A DNA stretch of 64,000 nucleotides from Cohaesibacter sp. ES.047 (GTDB taxonomy: Bacteria > Pseudomonadota > Alphaproteobacteria > Rhizobiales > Cohaesibacteraceae), in NCBI RefSeq assembly GCF_900215505.1, contig NZ_LT907844.1, positions 2,452,501 to 2,516,500 on the forward strand, written 5' to 3'. The notes beneath the pieces are model-generated. The model made no database searches and had not been told where the DNA came from. It was given only the letters and a program-made list of their open reading frames with translations. Position numbers and translations under genes: made by a program. This document shows positions 18,236-26,485 of the stretch, in pieces (the stretch's first letter is position 1; every line of letters begins with the position of its first letter).

Positions 18236-19309
18236 AGCACATCCTCAGACCAGCGACGGTTGAACAGCATATCTCTCGACCGTCATCTCCTCGACGAGTT
18301 GGCGCTGAAGGGCGTGATTTCGCCGGACCTACGTCAAGCATCCCTCGATTGGCTGCATCCGTCTCGGGCGTGGGCCCAGTGGGCGATGGTGTTGATGCTG
18401 GCTTTCGGCACCGGGCTTATCCTTGCTGGCATTGTGTTCTTCTTCGCATTCAACTGGGCCTCCATTCCCGATCTGGCAAAGCTGGGAATGATCGAGGCCG
18501 GTTTGATCGCTGCGGCCCTTGGCGCCTGGTTCATAACGCTCAAACGGCTGAGCGGACAATTGCTGCTGCTTGTGGCCTCAACGCTCGTTGGCGTGTTTCT
18601 GGCAACGTTCGGGCAGATCTATCAAAGTGGCGCGGACCCATGGCAATTGTTCGCGCTTTGGGCTCTGCTGATCACGCCATGGACACTCCTGTCCCGCTTT
18701 TCCGCTCTCTGGCTTATATGGTGGGCGCTGATCAACATCGCTCTGATGTTGTGGTGGGACGAAGCATTGGGCAGCAATTCCGCCCTTGATGCCTACCTTT
18801 CCTTTACGTTCAGCCTGTTGAACGGCAGCGCACTTGTCCTGAGAGAGGGGATCGTGCGCTTAAGCGCGAAACGGGGAGGGGAAACGAACCAATGGCTCGG
18901 TCCGGTCTGGACCCGCTGGCTTCTGGTCGCAGCGACCCTTGGATGTCTCTTCCCGTTGCTGATCGAGTTTGTCTCCGCCGTGGCATCGGGGGAGGGTGTC
19001 TCCGGCTTGGTTGGCCCTGTCGGCTGCGTGCTCCTTGCCGGGGCCTATCTCTATTTCCGCTATGTGGATCTCGATATTCCGGTGCTTGCCATGGCACTAC
19101 TCGTTGCCTGTTTGCTGTTCCTGGTCGGCCTCGCTGTCTTTCTTGACAACCACGAGGCTGATGCGCTGATTACCACGCTTCTGACAGGCATCGCTGCCAT
19201 TGGGTCCTTTGGCGCGGCCGCCGGATATCTGCGCAAACTTCTGCAGCTTGTATCTGAAGTGGAACCCACTGAAATCGAAGCAATGAACGGGGAGCAGCAC
19301 GGTGACTGA
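18206..19309 (+). CDS. DUF2157 domain-containing integral membrane protein
   Basis: 367 aa, starting at ATG 18206 or 18221 inside the tandem repeat. A short cytoplasmic N-terminal part (residues ~20-50, LDELALKGVISPDLRQASLDWL) precedes about ten membrane helices, the DUF2157 layout. The first gene of a three-gene overlapping operon with a DUF4401 protein and a GDYxxLxY protein, a combination found together in many proteobacteria. Function is not established; the set may form one membrane complex. Confidence 0.85.
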   Translation: MTRNAMTRNASTSSDQRRLNSISLDRHLLDELALKGVISPDLRQASLDWLHPSRAWAQWAMVLMLAFGTGLILAGIVFFFAFNWASIPDLAKLGMIEAGLIAAALGAWFITLKRLSGQLLLLVASTLVGVFLATFGQIYQSGADPWQLFALWALLITPWTLLSRFSALWLIWWALINIALMLWWDEALGSNSALDAYLSFTFSLLNGSALVLREGIVRLSAKRGGETNQWLGPVWTRWLLVAATLGCLFPLLIEFVSAVASGEGVSGLVGPVGCVLLAGAYLYFRYVDLDIPVLAMALLVACLLFLVGLAVFLDNHEADALITTLLTGIAAIGSFGAAAGYLRKLLQLVSEVEPTEIEAMNGEQHGD

Positions 19310-20582
19310 TACCCCGATCAAAAAGGAGCCCACAGCAACGAAGAAACACGCCCCGCTCATCGAGGAGGGCTACCGCTGGATGCTCGAGGCACCGAAGGTT
19401 CCTCAGTGGCTGGACCATGTGCGCAAGGACTTCTCGTTGACGGCGGAGGACGCGGCCGCGATAAAGACCGAAATTCTTGCCATTGAAGATCGCGCTCATG
19501 CAGAGGCGCCGCTCTATCTCAGAGCGCTCAGCGGCATTGGTGCGATTGTCTCGGGACTTCTGTTCCTTTATCTACTTTATCTGTTTGGTCTGTTCAAACT
19601 CAATGACGCCAGTCTGATCGGCAATGGCCTGCTTTTGATGCTGGTTGCGATGGGGCTATACCGGTCCGGCATCAAGAAACTCGGACTGGCGCAGGATTTT
19701 ATGGTCCAGACCGCGCTCACTCTGCTGCAAGCGGGCAAGGTGGCACTGATCTCCGGTCTCGTTCAGATGACCGATACCCTGTTCAATCTGTCATGGACCT
19801 GGCCGGTGGCGGCCATTCTGGGGCTTGTGGCGATCCTGTCCTTTCTGCTTTTCCCTTCGTCGCTCGAGCGCTTCGTGGCGGGGATCACCTTTCTGATGTC
19901 CTTTTGGATCTGTCTGCTGATTGACGGGCCGGAGGGAGGGCGCGCCTTTGCCTTCACCGCTCTGGTCGCAGCGCATCTTCTCGCATTAGCTGCGTTTCTA
20001 GCCTATCCGTGGGTCCGCAAAGCGCTCACCAGCCTGTTTGACGCGCTGATCGTCTCGCTTTGTGCCGGTGTTGGCATCGTGTCGACCTTCGTCAAGATGC
20101 ACGGCCTGAAGCAGGTCGATCTTGATGTTGTCGATCTGTCGATCGATATGAGCGGGTTCGCACAGAAATGGCCCATTCAGATCCTGCTCACGCTTGCTTT
20201 GTTCGCCCTGATCCGCTGGATCGCCGGGCGACAAACGGCCTGGCGGTCCGAACCGATCCTGATCGCCTTTGCCGGGGTTGTTCTTCTGGGCCTTGTTGCC
20301 GATCCTGCAATCCTTCTGGCTCTGGCTCTGATGATCGCTGGCTATGCCACGCACCGGCCCGTTCATTCGCTGCTGGGGCTTTTGTTAGCGCTCGGCTTTG
20401 GTTGCTACTATTATTATGCTCTGGATATTACGCTTTTGCAGAAGTCTGTTGTTCTCATCCTGTCGGGCATTGTCTTCCTGTTCGGTGCGGCCATCGTTTA
20501 CGCGAAGGGCTGGCATCTGTCGGCGGTGAAGAACCCCACGGTGACAGGGCCCCTGTCCAATGGAGATGCAGACCATGCCTAG
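19302..20582 (+). CDS. DUF4401 domain-containing integral membrane protein
   Basis: 426 aa. GTG start at 19302 with GGGAGCAGCAC upstream; it overlaps the DUF2157 stop by eight bases. A soluble head of ~70 residues (WMLEAPKVPQWLDHVRKDF) leads into roughly ten hydrophobic helices with a YYYY cluster late in the protein. The architecture parallels its upstream neighbour, so the two may be distant relatives that heteromerise. Function unknown. Confidence 0.82.
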   Translation: MTDTPIKKEPTATKKHAPLIEEGYRWMLEAPKVPQWLDHVRKDFSLTAEDAAAIKTEILAIEDRAHAEAPLYLRALSGIGAIVSGLLFLYLLYLFGLFKLNDASLIGNGLLLMLVAMGLYRSGIKKLGLAQDFMVQTALTLLQAGKVALISGLVQMTDTLFNLSWTWPVAAILGLVAILSFLLFPSSLERFVAGITFLMSFWICLLIDGPEGGRAFAFTALVAAHLLALAAFLAYPWVRKALTSLFDALIVSLCAGVGIVSTFVKMHGLKQVDLDVVDLSIDMSGFAQKWPIQILLTLALFALIRWIAGRQTAWRSEPILIAFAGVVLLGLVADPAILLALALMIAGYATHRPVHSLLGLLLALGFGCYYYYALDITLLQKSVVLILSGIVFLFGAAIVYAKGWHLSAVKNPTVTGPLSNGDADHA

Positions 20583-21111
20583 TCGGCTTATCCTCATCGC
20601 GCTGCTGCCGATCCTCGTCGTTTTCAACTATGCCATTTTCAGCAAGGAAACCCTCAGGAACAATGGTGAGTTGATCTTCTTGGAGCTCGCGCCCGTTGAT
20701 CCGCGCTCGTTGATGCAAGGGGATTACATGCGCCTGAACTACAAGATCGCACAAGAAGCGGGAAGCCGGCTGAACGCGCTGAGAGATGAGGGCGGCGGTG
20801 CAGCAGAGGCTGCCGAAGACGCCTCTCAACTGGTGCTGCGCATCGATGGCAACAAGGTGGCACATTTCAACCGTTTTCACCGCTCGGACGTGGCGCTCGA
20901 AAGCAATGAGCGTCTGTTTGCCTTTCGCGTCGATCCCGGAAACTCTGTGCGACCTGTGGCTTTGCATCCCGACAGTTTTTTCTTTCAGGAAGGCCACGCA
21001 AGCGCCTTTGAGCGGGCGCAGTATGGGCGCATGCGGATCAACGAGAGCGGCGACCATATCCTTGTTGGCTTAGCTGATTCCCAGAGGGTCGAAATCCGCC
21101 CTCAGCCATGA
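20575..21111 (+). CDS. GDYXXLXY domain-containing protein
   Basis: 178 aa from ATG 20575, which overlaps the preceding stop and has GGAG nine bases upstream. One N-terminal membrane anchor (residues ~4-22) is followed by a periplasmic domain containing the defining motif GDYMRLNY at about residues 49-56 and a β-rich remainder (FQEGHASAFERAQYGRMRI). The domain is named for that motif and occurs as the third member of DUF2157/DUF4401 operons. Biochemical role unknown. Confidence 0.88.
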   Translation: MPSRLILIALLPILVVFNYAIFSKETLRNNGELIFLELAPVDPRSLMQGDYMRLNYKIAQEAGSRLNALRDEGGGAAEAAEDASQLVLRIDGNKVAHFNRFHRSDVALESNERLFAFRVDPGNSVRPVALHPDSFFFQEGHASAFERAQYGRMRINESGDHILVGLADSQRVEIRPQP

Positions 21112-21347
21112 ACGCCCCCACGGGAATTCCATGCAATAATGCCAATCGCTGCACATTCGGTTGATACTTGCGTGTTTGTGCTTATGGGCAATCTAAAACA
21201 AATCAGCATTTGCCGCCGTTGCGTTGTGATTATTAACGGGCGGCTAACCTGAACCTCGTTACTCTTGGACCGGTTGTTTCGAGGTCTCTGATAGTTGTAC
21301 TGTGGTCTTTGCAATAGCCGTCATACTGTAACATTCAAGAGAATCCC

Positions 21348-23519
21348 ATGCTCGAACTGGCTCAATTCCTCATGTCGATGACAGGCTTCGGTTTGCCTTT
21401 GGGCATACTGTTGCTGATGTCCGGCCGAGTGAAAGCTCGCAACGAGTTGGACACGATCACGCGCGTCGTCGCCGGTTTCTGCATTGGGCTTGTATGTTAT
21501 TGGCTGATCGGTTACTCGCTTATCAGTGGCAGGAGCGTCGCGGGCCTCTTCGGCCTTGGCTTTGGATTGTTTGGGCAGATCGATGTTGATTTCAACATGA
21601 ACGATTTGCCTCTTCTTCTGCTCTATACGATCCCTTGCATCCTCGCCACGGCTTCGCTGTCCGAACGTGGCAACTTCATCGGAAGCAATGCTCTGGTCGG
21701 GGTTGCCGCACTTTTTATTGTCCCACTCGTGACCCACTGGGTGCGATCGAATGGGACCGGTCACGCCGGCTGGATCTCTGGCTTGGGATTCAACGATCAG
21801 ACTGGCGCCGAGGCCATCTTCGTCTCTGCCGGGGCTGTTGGGTTGGCCGCCAGCGCCGCCATTGGTCCTCGCAGAGGGCGCTTCCCGCTCCATTCCGGAC
21901 GCCCCCGCGGCCATAGCCCCACGATGCATGCGCTTGGCGTGATTGTCATGATCTTTGGCACAGCCGGTCTGAGCATCGCTCAGGTTTCTAATCTCGACGC
22001 CATGCCTGACGTTCTGTTCAAGGTTCTCTTGGGGGCGAGCTTCGCCGTGGTGTCCGCCATGATCTTGCTGATGTCCCAGCGCGAAAAGGGAGCGGCGATG
22101 GATGTCATGGCTGCCGCACTCGCTGGTGCCATCGCGCTGGTTGCCTTTGCGCCGTACGTCACCGCAGCAAATGCAGCCCTGATTGGCTTGTTTGCAGGAA
22201 CGGTCTGTATCGGTCTGCGGCGCATTCTGATGGTCATCGAGGTTGACGATCCGGGAGATCTGATTGCAACGTTCCTCGCTGGCGGCCTCATAGGTGGCCT
22301 TCTCTCGCCAGTGCTCCAGATGAGCCGGAGTGCAAACCTGACTGAGCTTATGATTGCCCAACTAATTGGCATATTTGCGATTTCAGCCTGGTCATTTGGC
22401 ATAACCTATGCCGCAGCTCGGGTTCTCGATTTCTACGGCAGACTGAGGGTTAGTGAATTTGACGAAGCGCGCGGCCTCTCACGGGCGCAATTCGGCATTC
22501 AGAGTGAAATGGACTTTTTTCTGTCCCAAATGGGCCGCCGCGGCAGTGTGTCGATGCAGGAGGCTGAAAGCGATAGTGAACAAAGCTCGCAGTTGGCACA
22601 GATCTTCGGTCAGGCGGTGGTGCGAACGCGCAATGAAGCCCATCGGGCAGTTGATCGCATTCAGAGCGCGACCGGTAACAGCAAAGAAAATGCCGCGATG
22701 ACGTCCCGGATCCGGTTTGCCGAGGATACCCTGAAAGTGAAAGCAGAAGATATCATGCTGTTGCTGGACGGGACCCTCAACAGCGAGAGTACTGCGATCA
22801 ACGGCGTTGAATTCCGCGTCTGGCTTGAGGAAGCCATGGAGATATTGCTTCAACCAGCTCTTCAGGATCTTGAGCAGTTCTGCCGCCATATGCCCTTGCA
22901 GGCCGAATTCAACGAAATCGAAAATCTGGTCGTCGCGGCAACGAGCTCGGTCACACGCACCGCTCACCAGCTCGAGTTGCTTCATGATTTCTCGGATGCG
23001 CAAATCAAGGGGTTCTATTCCCGCGATCACAGCTGCGACCTTGCCAGTTTGCTCAAGGAACAATCCTCGTTTCTCAAAACCCTAGCTGAAGTGCGCAACA
23101 GCCCGATCCAGATCGATTGCACAGACGACTCAGGCCTGATGGTCAATGGCGATGCCAATGCCTTCTCGCGCATCATCTCACTTGCGGTCGAGGGGGCTTT
23201 GGCACGGCTTCTGGGAGAAGAGGGACAGCCGGTTCGCGTCGAATTGCGCAAGCACAGTTCAGGTCAGCATATCGTGTTCGAGTGTCTGGACACGGGCACG
23301 GCTCTGTCGGCACGCCAAATCCGGACGATCACCAACCCCTTGCACATCGAGTCGCAATTAAGCGAGATCGGTTTGCGGCAAATCCTGCCGTTGATGCTGG
23401 TGGGCCAACTTGTTGAAGCGATCGGCGGGGAAATGACCCTGTCGAGTGAACAAGGTCTTGGAACCCTGATGCATTGCCGGTTTCGGATGGCGTCAACGCA
23501 GCGCACCAAAACGGATTGA
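21348..23519 (+). CDS. Amt-like membrane sensor fused to a degenerate histidine-kinase ATPase domain
   Basis: 723 aa. Residues ~1-362 have the ammonium-transporter (Amt/Mep/Rh) fold, eleven or so helices, with family landmarks such as the conserved Asp (D150) of the fifth helix, GAVGLAASAAIGPRRG, and ALAGAIALVAF followed by DDPGDL. The two pore histidines of AmtB (H168, H318) align to Phe158 and Phe309. The soluble part carries coiled-coil-like helices (~380-550) and a HATPase-like fold (~595-715) with N-box Asn replaced (AVEGALAR), G1 box DTGTAL and no clear phospho-accepting His. It is likely a non-transporting ammonium or gas sensor with an allosteric, not catalytic, output. Start ATG follows a run of AAGAGAATCCC. 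Confidence 0.8.
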   Translation: MLELAQFLMSMTGFGLPLGILLLMSGRVKARNELDTITRVVAGFCIGLVCYWLIGYSLISGRSVAGLFGLGFGLFGQIDVDFNMNDLPLLLLYTIPCILATASLSERGNFIGSNALVGVAALFIVPLVTHWVRSNGTGHAGWISGLGFNDQTGAEAIFVSAGAVGLAASAAIGPRRGRFPLHSGRPRGHSPTMHALGVIVMIFGTAGLSIAQVSNLDAMPDVLFKVLLGASFAVVSAMILLMSQREKGAAMDVMAAALAGAIALVAFAPYVTAANAALIGLFAGTVCIGLRRILMVIEVDDPGDLIATFLAGGLIGGLLSPVLQMSRSANLTELMIAQLIGIFAISAWSFGITYAAARVLDFYGRLRVSEFDEARGLSRAQFGIQSEMDFFLSQMGRRGSVSMQEAESDSEQSSQLAQIFGQAVVRTRNEAHRAVDRIQSATGNSKENAAMTSRIRFAEDTLKVKAEDIMLLLDGTLNSESTAINGVEFRVWLEEAMEILLQPALQDLEQFCRHMPLQAEFNEIENLVVAATSSVTRTAHQLELLHDFSDAQIKGFYSRDHSCDLASLLKEQSSFLKTLAEVRNSPIQIDCTDDSGLMVNGDANAFSRIISLAVEGALARLLGEEGQPVRVELRKHSSGQHIVFECLDTGTALSARQIRTITNPLHIESQLSEIGLRQILPLMLVGQLVEAIGGEMTLSSEQGLGTLMHCRFRMASTQRTKTD

Positions 23520-23543
23520 TGAGCTGTCATGCTCCAGGTCGGC

Positions 23544-25346
23544 CTAGTGAAGCGTTCCCTTGGAAACTGGTGTCCATTCAGGATTGATCTGGCTGAGCGT
23601 CTGTTCAAGAAGGCTGCCTACAGAGCTTGATGCATCAAGTTCGATCCAGCGGGTCCAGTCCCGGCTGAGCTCGGTTCTGCGGAGAATCGGCAACACTGCC
23701 TCTGAGGTGCCAAGCTCGACACGGTCACACCCTGATGATGCGCTCTGCAATTCCAACTCTTCAAGCGCTCCTGCCTTTGGGGCAAGTTCTGCACCATGCC
23801 GATGGTCTCGCGAGGTATCGAACAGATGAAAGGCCTGAAGCAACACCGAGGTTGGGATCTTGTGATCAAGCTCGGTCAATATCTCTCGGCTTTCCGGGCT
23901 GTCGAACCGTCCTTCCAGGACCACTGAATATCCGGTCTCAAGGGCAATCAGTGCCTTCTCGGCCATTCTGCGATAAACCAACCGCCAAACCGACTTGCGA
24001 TGGGCCGATTGGGGCAGCATGGACGGTGACGCCACCGCATGCAGAGACAGGATCTCCTGATCTGCCGATAGATAGACCGCGCCCGGCAGGCGCCCGATGA
24101 CCGGAGCAAGCAACCGTGCAAGGTTGGATCGGTTTGCATGGGTGCTGCCGCCAATGACCACCAGTGCTGCTTCATCCTGCAAGAGACTCTCGCGCGCCGT
24201 CGTCACATATCCCTTGAGCGCACGGGGTTTCATGCCGCCGTCGGTTTCATGCAATGGTCGGGTGGTCAAGGCGGCACTCAGCCGTTTCGCCCTGTCCGTG
24301 GCGCGCATGAAGATATAAAGATCCAGCACCTTCAATCCGTTGAGCGCATCGCTGTCGACCTGATTGTTGCAATAGTGCGAAAAAACCCAATTCGCCTGAC
24401 GATGCAAACCACGCGACCACAATTCGGCGATCAGAGAAGCGAGGTCATAGAAGGGGTCACCATGCCACTTGCGCACCTGATTGGCTTTTGAGCTGACCAG
24501 TGGATGGATAAGCCGCAGGCCCTTGGATGTCTCCACCACGTTGCTCAGGCCCAGATTGCCATGAATGGGATGGAACTGGCCGTGCTGGCAGCGTTCCTGC
24601 AACCCTTGTGAGGCGCGCTCAAGCAATTCCGAGGCCCGATTGAGACAGGCTCTGAGAGTGGTGTTTTTTGCATCTCTATCAAGTGCGCGAACCAGCGGCG
24701 AGAAGCTGCCGATCATCTCCTCCAGATGCCGCAGCCAGCTGCGGGCGGATCGGCGCTTCTGCCGTCTGGTCTGGCTGGGCGCGATCAGATCGGCCAGCCG
24801 ATTGCATTCGTCGAAATTGGGCTGATAGATTTCCACCCGCTTGTCATAGCACTTGGAGAAATCATACCGCTGCATCATGATCAGCCAGTCGACGATTGGA
24901 GCCTCTGATGCCATGCGTGCGACATCGGTCGATCTCTCTTCGCTTGCCGTCAGAGGCAGGTCCAGAAACAGCTGATTATGGAGACATCGCACCGGTACAA
25001 GCCCGAGATAAAGCTCCGGGGCAAAGGCACTTCCCAGCCGCATTTCCTCTTTAGCCAGTTGATGGCGCTGTTCAAGTGTGAAGGCTTCGCTTTGTCCCAG
25101 AGGTACGTCGCGCTGCAGTTTGTAGCAATGGCCGCCGGCCATGAACAGCACCGAAGACATCATGTCGATCCGATCGACCGGATCGGTCTCGCCATAACTG
25201 CGCGGCTCAGTCAGAAAGGCAACGACAGCGCGCTGTTCATCGCTCACAGACAGCGGCAGACCGCTGTGCGTTGCTGTAAGCGCGTGATCCTGGTCCAGAG
25301 AATCGAACGGCTCTTTGGCCGGGATTTGGTAACTGAGGGATTCCAT
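23544..25346 (-). CDS. APH/P-loop kinase two-domain protein (COG2187+COG0645 layout) with degenerate active sites
   Basis: 600 aa from ATG 25346 (GGAAGCGG upstream; an ATG at 25433 is possible). Residues ~60-360 resemble aminoglycoside phosphotransferases and ~390-560 a P-loop kinase, the order of a known bifunctional family. The APH catalytic loop, normally HGDxHxxN, reads HGNLGLSN (262-269): the base Asp is Asn and the His is Gly; the metal Asp downstream is His (LIHPLV). The Walker A site, normally GGLSGxGKS, reads GGSTHANRS (399-407), with Lys replaced by Arg. Both halves therefore look non-catalytic. It converges on the Amt-fusion gene 24 bases away; whether they work together is unknown. 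Confidence 0.7.
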   Translation of the reverse strand: MESLSYQIPAKEPFDSLDQDHALTATHSGLPLSVSDEQRAVVAFLTEPRSYGETDPVDRIDMMSSVLFMAGGHCYKLQRDVPLGQSEAFTLEQRHQLAKEEMRLGSAFAPELYLGLVPVRCLHNQLFLDLPLTASEERSTDVARMASEAPIVDWLIMMQRYDFSKCYDKRVEIYQPNFDECNRLADLIAPSQTRRQKRRSARSWLRHLEEMIGSFSPLVRALDRDAKNTTLRACLNRASELLERASQGLQERCQHGQFHPIHGNLGLSNVVETSKGLRLIHPLVSSKANQVRKWHGDPFYDLASLIAELWSRGLHRQANWVFSHYCNNQVDSDALNGLKVLDLYIFMRATDRAKRLSAALTTRPLHETDGGMKPRALKGYVTTARESLLQDEAALVVIGGSTHANRSNLARLLAPVIGRLPGAVYLSADQEILSLHAVASPSMLPQSAHRKSVWRLVYRRMAEKALIALETGYSVVLEGRFDSPESREILTELDHKIPTSVLLQAFHLFDTSRDHRHGAELAPKAGALEELELQSASSGCDRVELGTSEAVLPILRRTELSRDWTRWIELDASSSVGSLLEQTLSQINPEWTPVSKGTLH

Positions 25347-25803
25347 CTGTCCGCTTCCGAAGAATGCAGTGGTGAAACTTTGCACCACGCCCGAGCTGAA
25401 GGCAGTTAACACGAACTGACTGCGGCCAATCATGCGCTAACAATGCCGACAGGAAGCGTCTTTTGCATTGAGGGATGTCAAGATACGTAACCTCCCATAC
25501 AGCTTCTTTAAACGATTCAATGTGGGCGAATTTTATACGCAAAAACAATACGCTAGGGCTATTTGACTGCGAGCTTGGATTAAAGTTGTATTCTTGACGT
25601 GAAGCAATCGAAGGTAATTGGGGCTATTCTTCGGGAGCATCGTGCGAATAAGGAAACTTGCGAGTCGCGATCCAGCCGGGGGTGCGGTGCATCAGATCGG
25701 GCGTAACGTGTATTGGGGTCAAGCGGTTGCTGGCTTTCTGGACGCAACTGGCAGGCCTGATTGCAGGTCGAACACCCAGACAAGGAAAGCGCAGGGAGGA
25801 AAC
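25347..25803. other. Intergenic region between divergent genes
   Basis: About 450 bases. The stretch ~25440-25600 is comparatively AT-rich and presumably holds both promoters. A frame open from 25618 merely extends the next gene upstream and has no family-like sequence before the internal ATG with the strong ribosome site. Confidence 0.5.
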
Positions 25804-26181
25804 ATGTCCAACATTATCATGAAAAAAGTGCGGCTTAATCTGGCGCGCGATGCTGAGCATCCGAACGGCAGCGCCCAACACGGCTATGAGTTTGTTGCGC
25901 CGCTTGATGCCGAAGGCCACATTGACGCGGCAACCTGGCGGGAGCATCGAAAGGACTGTCGGGTTCACCGGTTCTGGCAGGGGGAGACCGACGAGCATGG
26001 CCATCTCATCCATCGGCCCGGAGGCAGTTGGGCCTTTACCTATGATATCGAAGGTGAAGACGACGTCGAGGCCGGCTATCGTTTTGGTCAGCACCCCTTC
26101 AGGCCGGGCGAATATGTCTCGATCAAGGATGAAGACGGCGATCTCTACACTTTTCAAGTCGTCACCGTGGAGCCGATTTGA
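25804..26181 (+). CDS. Conserved hypothetical protein
   Basis: 125 aa. ATG 25804 is chosen because GGGAGGAAAC stands directly before it. The protein is acidic and soluble, with MKKVRLNLARD near the start, HRFWQGETDEHGHLIHRPGG in the middle and FRPGEYVSIKDEDGDLYTFQV at the end, a β-rich pattern. No family name could be assigned. It contains no signal peptide or cysteines that would suggest a secreted role. It is monocistronic and divergent from the pseudoenzyme gene. Confidence 0.75.
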   Translation: MSNIIMKKVRLNLARDAEHPNGSAQHGYEFVAPLDAEGHIDAATWREHRKDCRVHRFWQGETDEHGHLIHRPGGSWAFTYDIEGEDDVEAGYRFGQHPFRPGEYVSIKDEDGDLYTFQVVTVEPI

Positions 26182-26485
26182 CAGCACAACTTTTGGTCGG
26201 TGCTGACGAGATCAACGATTGGAATCATGTTAAGCTGATGGGGCATGTCAGGAAGCGCATTCATGACGACTGGAGAGAACCGGTTTGTTCGCAAAAGCGC
26301 GTTCCTGGTTGCTGATCGCTCGGAACAGGATAGGGCAAAAAGCAAAAGTTCCGACTGGCTGCAACAGGAAACCAGCATTGAGATGCGGCGGTCTCTCTGC
26401 CCCGTAACACTGACATCACAGGAGCGCGAATCCCCCCGGTTCGCGGTCCTGCTTTATGGAATCCACGTTCATGCTTTGATGGCGG
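26182..26485. other. Gap without a recognisable gene
   Basis: Convergent spacer of ~300 bases. A frame at 26245-26529 runs into the opposite gene and has no family features. No clear terminator hairpin was seen. Confidence 0.4.

Noticed and set aside
21233-21247. Possible CtrA half-sites (TTAA-N7-CTAA) before the Amt-fusion gene
   Set aside because: One base off the consensus and no second site; such matches are frequent by chance.
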